DNA of 11,204 nucleotides from Rhodothermales bacterium (GTDB lineage: Bacteria > Bacteroidota > Rhodothermia > Rhodothermales > VXPQ01). The position numbers and the translations under genes are program-made. Shown one piece after another: positions 1-5,569 of this stretch (within the stretch, counting starts at the first letter, position 1; every line of letters begins with the position of its first letter). The stretch covers positions 1 to 11,204 of the forward strand of contig JANQSQ010000303.1 of the NCBI GenBank assembly GCA_028283985.1, given 5' to 3'. The notes under the pieces were generated by a model that was not told the DNA's origin, did no database searches, and saw only the letters and a list, made by a program, of their open reading frames with translations.

Positions 1-170
1 TGCGTTCGACGGCCGCGAGTTGCACCGCATCGTAGCCATCCGCCCCATCGGCGGACTTCACCTGGGTAACCACATTCGGCGTTACTTCGACAAGCGTACA
101 GGGAATATTATTCCCGACCTCGTCGAATACACTGGTCATGCCAACTTTTCTGCCAATCAGCCCGCCCATG
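1..170 (-). CDS. rplC: 50S ribosomal protein L3, N-terminal part (cut by left edge)
   Basis: L3 is a primary 23S rRNA-binding protein of the large subunit, needed early in 50S assembly and lying near the peptidyl transferase centre. Only the first 56 residues are in the window. The translation begins MGGLIGRKVGMTSVFDEVG and continues with CTLVEVTP and a VTQVK segment, the characteristic L3 opening (GLIG-K-GMT-F). The ATG at 168-170 gives exactly the expected N-terminus. It lies 4 bp after the stop codon of the upstream lipoprotein gene, so the two are probably translated from one transcript and may be coupled. There is no convincing Shine-Dalgarno sequence in front (GCAGTAATAACC precedes the ATG). 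In most bacteria rplC directly follows rpsJ; here a foreign-looking gene separates them. The C-terminal part lies outside the window. Confidence 0.96.
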
Positions 171-174
171 GTTA

Positions 175-639
175 TTACTGCTTCTGAACAGTGATTGTGA
201 CCGTCCCCTCGTAATCCGTACTCGGCATGAAAATGGGGTTAATGAACGCCGCAGGGGACGAAAGATTCGCCTGCGTGTCGCTTTGAAAAACATACGTGAA
301 CGGGAGACTCGCGCCAGTGGGTATCGTCAACACGATTGTGCGCGCTCCGTCATCCACCGCATAGGTTCCGCCAAGCGTCAGGTTCTCGCGTCCCGCATCG
401 TCCTTGTAATCCACCGTAATCAAGAAAGCGGGATTTTCGTCGCCCGCCCGAAATACGGCAGTCAGACTGTTCACAAGCGCCACCAATTCCGCCGATTGAT
501 CTCCATTGCCATCCCTGATCCCGGTAGCCAGCCAAGTTCCGACAAACCGCTCCGCATCGGAAGGATCGTCGTCGTTCGAATCGCACCCCGCGATTAGGAA
601 AGCCAGCAAAGCTAATATGGACAGTACCCTCCGTGTCAT
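175..639 (-). CDS. small secreted lipoprotein inserted between rpsJ and rplC, function unknown
   Basis: The 154-residue product has a lipoprotein signal peptide: a basic start (MTRR), a hydrophobic stretch (residues 5-15) and a lipobox I-A-G-C with the lipidated cysteine at 19. The next residues, DSNDDD (20-25), are strongly acidic. This resembles the lipoprotein export signals described in Bacteroidota for surface-exposed lipoproteins. The mature part starts with a FVGTW segment (32-36) followed by alternating beta-type stretches (FLITVDYKDD, LTLGGTYAVDD, IVLTIPTG, FTYVFQSD, GTVTITVQKQ), suggesting a small lipocalin-like beta-barrel. That fold is inferred. The ATG at 637-639 was chosen over a TTG at 660 because it yields a normal short signal peptide. 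Only weak ribosome-binding sequence precedes it. It sits 29 bp downstream of rpsJ and 4 bp upstream of rplC on the same strand, so it should be co-transcribed with the S10 genes. I do not recognise the family and assign no function. Confidence 0.85.
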   Translation of the reverse strand: MTRRVLSILALLAFLIAGCDSNDDDPSDAERFVGTWLATGIRDGNGDQSAELVALVNSLTAVFRAGDENPAFLITVDYKDDAGRENLTLGGTYAVDDGARTIVLTIPTGASLPFTYVFQSDTQANLSSPAAFINPIFMPSTDYEGTVTITVQKQ

Positions 640-649
640 CGTTCTTTTG

Positions 650-667
650 CCTGGATTCAAATCCCGG
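650..667 (-). repeat. imperfect palindrome at rpsJ-lipoprotein junction
   Basis: An 18-bp imperfect palindrome lies between the rpsJ stop and the lipoprotein start: CC, one mismatch, GGATT, a 2-bp centre, AATCC, one mismatch, GG. In RNA it would form a small hairpin with a four-base loop. There is no T-run after it, so it does not look like a terminator. It could be a translational or mRNA-processing element separating ribosomal from lipoprotein expression, but it may also be chance. Confidence 0.3.
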
Positions 668-668
668 T

Positions 669-980
669 TCAGACTTTGATCTCCACATCGACGCCACTCG
701 GAAGCTCCAGCTTCATAAGCGCATCCACGGTCTTGCTGCTGGTGGACAGAATATCGATCAGGCGCTCGTGGCTTCGCGTCTCGAACTGCTCCCGGCTTTT
801 CTTGTCCACATGCGGACTCCGCAGCACGGTATAGACCGACCGCTTCGTAGGAAGGGGAATCGGTCCGCTTACGACAGCACCGGTCGACTTCACCGTACGG
901 AGTATTTTACCCGCACTCTTGTCGATCAGCCGATGATCGTACGACCTGAGCTTGATTCGAATTTTCTGATTTACCGCCAT
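669..980 (-). CDS. rpsJ: 30S ribosomal protein S10
   Basis: S10 binds 16S rRNA in the 30S head and, as NusE, takes part in transcription antitermination with NusB. The product is 103 residues, the same as E. coli S10. It opens MAVNQKIRIKLRSYDHRLID and has the conserved extended loop around residues 39-72 (GPIPLPTKRSVYTVLRSPHV, then KKSREQFE-RSH), and ends in LELPSGVDVEIKV. The reading frame stays open far upstream into tuf, but the ATG at 978-980 gives the family N-terminus and has a Shine-Dalgarno-like sequence just before it. It follows tuf by 59 bp. That gap holds a small GC-rich hairpin (AGCCG-CCCC-CGGCT, 1012-1025) without a T-run. Confidence 0.98.
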   Translation of the reverse strand: MAVNQKIRIKLRSYDHRLIDKSAGKILRTVKSTGAVVSGPIPLPTKRSVYTVLRSPHVDKKSREQFETRSHERLIDILSTSSKTVDALMKLELPSGVDVEIKV

Positions 981-983
981 AAT

Positions 984-990
984 CCTTCCT
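984..990 (-). promoter_or_regulatory. ribosome binding site of rpsJ
   Basis: The sequence AGGAAGG, followed by ATT and the rpsJ ATG, is the clearest Shine-Dalgarno match in the window. If the first AGGA is the pairing core, spacing to the ATG is 6 bases. The other starts here (rpsL, rpsG, fusA, tuf, ftsH, porW-like gene, rplC) show no comparable purine box, as is common in Bacteroidota. Confidence 0.55.
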
Positions 991-1039
991 GTCGCCGCCA
1001 CCGACCCATAGAGCCGGGGGCGGCTATATCTCGTTCCTG

Positions 1040-2236
1040 CTAATCCAGTATCTTCGTCACCACGCCGGCGCCCACGGTACGGCCACCCTCGCGAATCGCG
1101 AACCGCAAGCCTTCCTCCATCGCCACCGGCTGAATCAGCTTCACCTCGAACTGCGTATTGTCGCCGGGCATTACCATCTCCACACCCGAAGGCAATTCGA
1201 TATCTCCGGTTACATCCGTGGTGCGGAAGTAGAACTGCGGGCGATATCCCTTGAAGAACGGCGTATGACGCCCCCCTTCTTCCTTGGACAATACATACAC
1301 CTCGCACTCGAAATGGCGATGGGGCGTAATAGAGCCCGGCTTGCAGATCACCATTCCGCGCTCGATAGCATCCTTGTCGATACCGCGGAGAAGCAACCCT
1401 ACATTATCCCCGGCCTGACCGGTGTCAAGAAGTTTCCTGAACATCTCCACACCCGTCACCGTGGAGCTCAACTTCTCTTCCTGCATACCCAGAATATCCA
1501 CCGCTTCACCCACATTGATCACACCGCGCTCGATGCGTCCCGTGGCGACCGTCCCGCGACCCGTGATGGAGAAGATGTCCTCCACAGGCATCAGAAAGGG
1601 CTTGTCCATCTCGCGGGCAGGCGTCGGAATGTAGGTATCCACTGCCGACATCAACTCGATGACCTTGTCCTCCCACTCCGCTTCACCATTCAGCGCGCCC
1701 AGGGCAGAACCTGAAATGACCGGCGTGTCATCTCCGGGGAACTCATACGTATCCAGCAGTTCCCGAACCTCCATCTCGACGAGTTCCAGCAACTCCTCGT
1801 CATCGACAAGGTCCACCTTGTTCAAAAACACCACGATGTACGGAACACCCACCTGACGAGCAAGCAGAATGTGTTCCCGGGTCTGCGGCATGGGGCCATC
1901 GGTTGCCGCCACCACGAGGATCGCTCCATCCATCTGGGCCGCCCCCGTAACCATGTTTTTGACATAGTCCGCGTGTCCCGGGCAGTCCACATGTGCATAA
2001 TGCCGCTCTTCCGTGGCATATTCCACATGCGCCGTAGCGATCGTGATACCGCGTTCGCGCTCTTCGGGGGCATTGTCGATGGAATCGAACGAACGGATTT
2101 CGTTCGCCGGATCGGCCACGCGACGATTCAAAACCAGCGTAATCGCTGCCGTCAGCGTAGTCTTTCCGTGATCCACATGTCCGATCGTGCCTATGTTCAC
2201 GTGGGGCTTATTGCGTTCAAAAGTTTCCTTGGCCAT
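1040..2236 (-). CDS. tuf: elongation factor Tu
   Basis: EF-Tu carries aminoacyl-tRNA to the ribosomal A site as a GTP complex. The 398-residue product has all GTPase motifs: GHVDHGKT (19-26), RGITI (62-66), DCPGH (84-88, with the catalytic His at 88), NKVD (139-142) and SGSAL (175-179), followed by domains 2 and 3 with FSITGRGTVATGRIERG and EGGRHTPFF. It ends RFAIREGGRTVGAGVVTKILD-like, with the alanine of the kirromycin-binding interface unchanged. The ATG at 2234-2236 was chosen because MAKETFERNKPHVNIGTIGH is the family start; the frame is open further upstream but overlaps fusA. The loop between G1 and RGITI (NRRVADPANEIRSFDSID) appears about three residues longer than in E. coli EF-Tu. 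It lies 70 bp after fusA with no obvious Shine-Dalgarno sequence. Whether a second tuf copy exists cannot be seen here. Confidence 0.98.
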   Translation of the reverse strand: MAKETFERNKPHVNIGTIGHVDHGKTTLTAAITLVLNRRVADPANEIRSFDSIDNAPEERERGITIATAHVEYATEERHYAHVDCPGHADYVKNMVTGAAQMDGAILVVAATDGPMPQTREHILLARQVGVPYIVVFLNKVDLVDDEELLELVEMEVRELLDTYEFPGDDTPVISGSALGALNGEAEWEDKVIELMSAVDTYIPTPAREMDKPFLMPVEDIFSITGRGTVATGRIERGVINVGEAVDILGMQEEKLSSTVTGVEMFRKLLDTGQAGDNVGLLLRGIDKDAIERGMVICKPGSITPHRHFECEVYVLSKEEGGRHTPFFKGYRPQFYFRTTDVTGDIELPSGVEMVMPGDNTQFEVKLIQPVAMEEGLRFAIREGGRTVGAGVVTKILD

Positions 2237-2306
2237 GGCTGAATGCTTCTGTTTGGCGATAAGGTGTTCAGAAAAATGGTTTTGGCGAGGGTGGGCTTGC
2301 CGGAGG

Positions 2307-4403
2307 CTATGCCGCAACAGCTCCGGCGTTTGACGAAACGATCTCTTCGGCAATGCTCTTCGGCACTTCTTCGTAATGGTCAAATTGCATCGTATAGATG
2401 GCCCGTCCTTGCGTGATGGATCGGAGATCGGTTGAATACCCGAACATCTCCGACAGAGGTATGGATGCGTTGATGCCCTGTGCATCCTGGCGTGGAGCCA
2501 TGCTCTCGATACGACCCCGACGGCTGTTCAGGTCGCCGATCACGTCGCCCATGTATTCCTCCGGCGTGATCACTTCCACATGCATAATGGGCTCCATCAT
2601 AACCGGCTTCGCCTTCCGGGACGCACTGCGAAAAGCCATGCGGCCCGCAATCTCAAAGGCGTTCTGGTCTGAATCCACATCGTGGTACTTCCCGTCGTAG
2701 AGGCGCGCCTTGACCCCTTCGACGGGATACCCGGCCAATGGCCCCTGCATCATAGCGGCCTTGACGCCCTTCTCCACGGAGGGAATGAACTCCTTCGGAA
2801 TATTTCCCCCCTTGACTTCGTCGATAAATTCGAAGCCCACGCCATTCTCTGTGGGCGTGAACTCCACATGCACCTCCGCAAATTGCCCGCGGCCCCCTGT
2901 CTGCTTTTTGTGCACGTATCGCTCGTCACAGGAGGCAGTGATCGCTTCGCGGTACGCTACCTGCGGGCGGCCGACATTGGCCGCAACCTGGAACTCGCGT
3001 TTCAGACGGTCCACAATGATTTCAAGGTGTAACTCGCCCATCCCCGCAATGATCGTCTGTCCCGTTTCCTCGTCGGTACGGACTACAAACGTCGGGTCTT
3101 CCTCGGACAACTTCATGAGGCCCTGCGACATCTTGTCCCCATCCGCCTTGGTCTTCGGTTCGATCGCGATGCGAATGACCGGCTCCGGAAATTCCATGTG
3201 TTCGAGAACAACCGGGTGTCCGGGATCGCATAACGTGTCTCCTGTCCTGATTTTCTTGAGCCCCACCGCTGCCGCAATGTCTCCGGCTACCACGCGCTCA
3301 ATATCCTCCCGATGGTTCGCATGCATGAAGAGAATGCGTCCGATCCGTTCTTTGGTCTCCGAAGAGGCGTTCAGCACCTGGGAACCCTTGTCGAGCGTAC
3401 CGCTGTAGACGCGGAAAAACGTCAGTTTCCCGACATAGGGATCCGTTGCGATCTTGAACGCAATGGCGCTGAACGGGGCGGATGGATCAGGACTGCGCTC
3501 GAGCGCCTGACCGGTTCTCGGATGAATTCCGGATACGGCCGGAATGTCGACAGGACCCGGCAGGTAATCAATGGCGCAGTCCAGCAAGCGCTGGACGCCC
3601 TTGTTTTTGAACGCGGAACCGCAAAAAACCGGTGTAATATCGATGTGTAATGTAGCTGCACGGACCGCTGTCCTGATTTCCTGCGCCGTGATCTCTTCGC
3701 CTTCGAGGTACTTCATCAGAAGCGCATCGTTGTACTCCGCAATCGCTTCAAGAAGGTGAATGCGCCAGTGTCTGGCTTCCTTCCTGAGATCTGCAGGGAC
3801 ATCGATCTCGTCCCAGGTCGCTCCCTGAGATTCGTCGTGCCAAACGATAGCCTTGTCCTCGATCAGATCGATCACGCCCCGAAACATGTCCCCTGAACCA
3901 ATAGGAATCTGCACAGGGATCGGATGTGCTTTCAGCCGTTCGCGCATCATCTGCACGGTATTCTCGAAATCGGCTCCCGTGCGATCCATCTTGTTGACAA
4001 AGGCAATACGCGGCACGCCATACTTGTTGGCCTGGCGCCACACGGTCTCGGATTGGGGTTCTACTCCTCCTACCGCGCAAAAAAGCGCAATCGCTCCATC
4101 CAGCACACGCAGGGAACGTTCCACTTCGACCGTGAAATCCACATGGCCCGGCGTATCGATAATATTGATGCGATGGTCTTTCCAGAAACAGGTGGTCGCC
4201 GCGCTCGTGATCGTAATGCCGCGTTCCTTTTCCTGCTCCATCCAGTCCATGGTGGCGCCGCCCTCGTGCACCTCTCCCATGCGATGAAGGCGACCCGTAT
4301 AAAACAGAATGCGCTCCGTCGTGGTGGTTTTCCCCGCATCAATATGGGCCATGATCCCGATATTGCGGGTTTTTTCAAGAGGTATCGTCTTTACGCTGGC
4401 CAT
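2307..4403 (-). CDS. fusA: elongation factor G
   Basis: EF-G is the GTPase that drives tRNA-mRNA translocation and, with RRF, ribosome recycling. The product is 698 residues, close to the E. coli length (about 704). Motifs in order: AHIDAGKT (19-26), RGITI (61-65), DTPGH (83-87), NKMD (137-140). Domains II-V follow, including the domain IV segment GGRGQFAEVHVEFTP and the domain V segment RRGRIESMAPR---GINASIPLSEMFGYSTDLRS-TQGRA, both canonical. The intact switch and domain IV sequence argue for the main translocase rather than a FusA2-type paralogue. The ATG at 4401-4403 starts the family-typical MASVKTIPLEKTRNIGIMAH. Spacing to rpsG is 73 bp. There is only a weak purine stretch (GAAAGCAAG) upstream. 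It sits in the classical str order rpsL-rpsG-fusA-tuf. Confidence 0.98.
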   Translation of the reverse strand: MASVKTIPLEKTRNIGIMAHIDAGKTTTTERILFYTGRLHRMGEVHEGGATMDWMEQEKERGITITSAATTCFWKDHRINIIDTPGHVDFTVEVERSLRVLDGAIALFCAVGGVEPQSETVWRQANKYGVPRIAFVNKMDRTGADFENTVQMMRERLKAHPIPVQIPIGSGDMFRGVIDLIEDKAIVWHDESQGATWDEIDVPADLRKEARHWRIHLLEAIAEYNDALLMKYLEGEEITAQEIRTAVRAATLHIDITPVFCGSAFKNKGVQRLLDCAIDYLPGPVDIPAVSGIHPRTGQALERSPDPSAPFSAIAFKIATDPYVGKLTFFRVYSGTLDKGSQVLNASSETKERIGRILFMHANHREDIERVVAGDIAAAVGLKKIRTGDTLCDPGHPVVLEHMEFPEPVIRIAIEPKTKADGDKMSQGLMKLSEEDPTFVVRTDEETGQTIIAGMGELHLEIIVDRLKREFQVAANVGRPQVAYREAITASCDERYVHKKQTGGRGQFAEVHVEFTPTENGVGFEFIDEVKGGNIPKEFIPSVEKGVKAAMMQGPLAGYPVEGVKARLYDGKYHDVDSDQNAFEIAGRMAFRSASRKAKPVMMEPIMHVEVITPEEYMGDVIGDLNSRRGRIESMAPRQDAQGINASIPLSEMFGYSTDLRSITQGRAIYTMQFDHYEEVPKSIAEEIVSSNAGAVAA

Positions 4404-4476
4404 AATCTTGCTTTCGATGGATCAAACCCGCGGGCTTAAACAAGCGATCTCAGGTTGCGAATCACAATCTTTGCCA

Positions 4477-4944
4477 TTAAAACCGAAAATGAGCGAATGC
4501 TTTATTGGACTCAGCCATTCTGTGCGTATCGTCTTTCTTCTTCACAGACCCTCCTTCTCCATTTGCGGCAGCCTGTAACTCATTCGCAAGCCGCAATGCA
4601 AAGCTTTTGTCGCTGCGGGCACGCGCATATCTGATAATCCACCGGAATGCCAGCGCTGTGCGGCGTTCGGGGCGCACTTCGACGGGTACCTGATAGGTGG
4701 CCCCGCCTACCCGGCGACTACGCACTTCAATGAGCGGCGCCACGTTATTCACGGCGTTTCTGAACACCTCGACACCCGGCTCGCCGCTACGCTCCCCCGC
4801 AATCTCGAACGCATCGTATACAAGTCTTTGCGCCGTGCTTTTCTTGCCATCTTTCAGCACACTGCTGATAAAACGGCCAACGAGCTCGTCACCGTAGACG
4901 GAATCTTCGACCGCCTTGCGTTTTTCTGCTCTGTTTCTGCGCAT
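4477..4944 (-). CDS. rpsG: 30S ribosomal protein S7
   Basis: S7 nucleates assembly of the 30S head by binding the 3' major domain of 16S rRNA and lines the E site. The 155-residue product matches the usual bacterial length. It begins MRRNRAEKRK and carries the conserved beta-hairpin RRVGGATYQVPVEVRPERR (77-95), then RWIIRYARAR, and ends with the typical KKDDTHRMAESNKAFAHFRF tail. The ATG at 4942-4944 gives the family start. It follows rpsL by 62 bp; in E. coli the rpsL-rpsG spacer contains the S7 autoregulatory site. Here the spacer contains only a short AGAC-GGAAT-GTCT hairpin, too weak to claim as the same site. No Shine-Dalgarno sequence is evident. Confidence 0.98.
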   Translation of the reverse strand: MRRNRAEKRKAVEDSVYGDELVGRFISSVLKDGKKSTAQRLVYDAFEIAGERSGEPGVEVFRNAVNNVAPLIEVRSRRVGGATYQVPVEVRPERRTALAFRWIIRYARARSDKSFALRLANELQAAANGEGGSVKKKDDTHRMAESNKAFAHFRF

Positions 4945-5006
4945 GATTCAGACGTTGTTTCGATGCAAATCAGACATTCCGTCTCTGAGCAATAAAATCC
5001 GGTGCT

Positions 5007-5381
5007 TTACTTCCGCGGCCTCTTTGCGCCGTACTTCGACCGACTCTGCATGCGATCCCCCACACCCGCCGTGTCCAGGGCGCCGCGTACAATATGATAC
5101 TTTACGCCGGGCAAGTCCTTTACGCGCCCGCCACGCACAAGCACAATCGAATGCTCCTGCAAATTGTGCCCCTCGCCCGGGATGTAGGCGATCACCTCAT
5201 AGCCGTTCGTAAGCCGCACCTTGGCTACCTTGCGAAGCGCAGAATTAGGCTTCTTCGGCGTCGTCGTGTAGACGCGCGTACAGACGCCCCGCTTCTGCGG
5301 ACTACCTTCGAGCGCCGCAGCTTTGGTCTTTCCGGGCTTTCGGGCTCGGCCTTGGCGAACGAGCTGCTGAATAGTTGGCAC
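5007..5381 (-). CDS. rpsL: 30S ribosomal protein S12
   Basis: S12 lies at the decoding centre and helps set translational accuracy. It is 124 residues, as in E. coli. Conserved blocks include PTIQQLVRQGR, the loop TTPKKPNSALRK (40-51), IPGEGHNLQEHS (67-78) and the PGVKYHIVRGALD segment (91-103). Lys43 and Lys88, the two classical streptomycin-resistance positions (K42 and K87 in E. coli numbering), are wild type, as is Pro91; Asp89 is the residue methylthiolated by RimO in many bacteria. The start codon is GTG (5379-5381): the codon before PTIQQL is GTG, and no in-frame ATG gives the family N-terminus. It is the first gene of the str operon here, about 95 nt downstream of the predicted transcription start. 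It is preceded by a tandem ACCGAT repeat instead of a Shine-Dalgarno sequence. Confidence 0.98.
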   Translation of the reverse strand: MPTIQQLVRQGRARKPGKTKAAALEGSPQKRGVCTRVYTTTPKKPNSALRKVAKVRLTNGYEVIAYIPGEGHNLQEHSIVLVRGGRVKDLPGVKYHIVRGALDTAGVGDRMQSRSKYGAKRPRK

Positions 5382-5484
5382 GGTATCGGTATCGGTTCAA
5401 TGTGGCGGGTATGCACGCATCGGGATGCCGTAGAACCGTTTCGAACGATTCCATGGCAAACAGCCAGAATAACGCAAGCCTAAT

Positions 5485-5513
5485 AATATAATGCTTCTCG
5501 AATTTTGATTCAA
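5485..5513 (-). promoter_or_regulatory. predicted promoter of the str/S10 operon
   Basis: On the minus strand TTGAAT (5508-5513) and TATATT (5485-5490) are separated by exactly 17 bp and match sigma70 -35 and -10 boxes at 4/6 and 5/6 positions. Transcription would begin near 5477, giving a leader of about 95 nt before the rpsL GTG. The location between ftsH and the first ribosomal gene is where a str promoter is expected. One arm of a 9-bp inverted repeat (5493-5501) lies in the spacer. No TAnnTTTG-type Bacteroidota -7 box was seen. Confidence 0.5.
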
Positions 5514-5559
5514 TGAAATCGGTTAAGATCAAGTAAAAAATTGCAAGGGATCGAGAAGC
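5493..5559. repeat. 9-bp perfect inverted repeat flanking the str -35 region
   Basis: GCTTCTCGA at 5493-5501 and its exact reverse complement TCGAGAAGC at 5551-5559 are 49 bp apart. The left arm lies in the spacer of the predicted str promoter; the right arm lies in the loop of the predicted ftsH terminator. The arrangement could be a pair of operator half-sites or a long-range RNA pairing in read-through transcripts from ftsH. It may also be coincidental. Confidence 0.4.
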
Positions 5560-5569
5560 GGCCTCTGCA
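5535..5569 (-). terminator. predicted rho-independent terminator of ftsH
   Basis: Immediately after the ftsH stop, the minus strand can form a 7-bp stem, TGCA-(G bulge)-AGG with CCTTGCA (5562-5569 with 5542-5548), with a 13-nt loop, followed by A and six Ts (5535-5540). The stem is modest and bulged, so termination may be partial. Position and T-run support the call. Confidence 0.4.

Noticed and set aside
640..660. TTG start at 660 for the inserted lipoprotein
   Set aside because: It would add seven residues before a complete signal peptide; the ATG at 639 is the better start.
981..1307. Upstream extension of the S10 frame into tuf
   Set aside because: The extension overlaps tuf; the ATG at 980 gives a 103-residue protein with a Shine-Dalgarno sequence.
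2237..2306. Two copies of TCGCCAAA in the fusA-tuf spacer
   Set aside because: Eight bases is short, flanks differ, and there is no associated structure; likely chance.
2237..2485. 83-residue N-terminal extension of EF-Tu
   Set aside because: It overlaps the end of fusA, has no EF-Tu family counterpart, and the MAKETFERNKPHVNIG start at 2236 fits perfectly.
4421..4440. CCCGCGGG palindrome between rpsG and fusA
   Set aside because: The perfect palindrome has no loop and so cannot form a stable hairpin, and no T-run follows; short GC palindromes are expected by chance.
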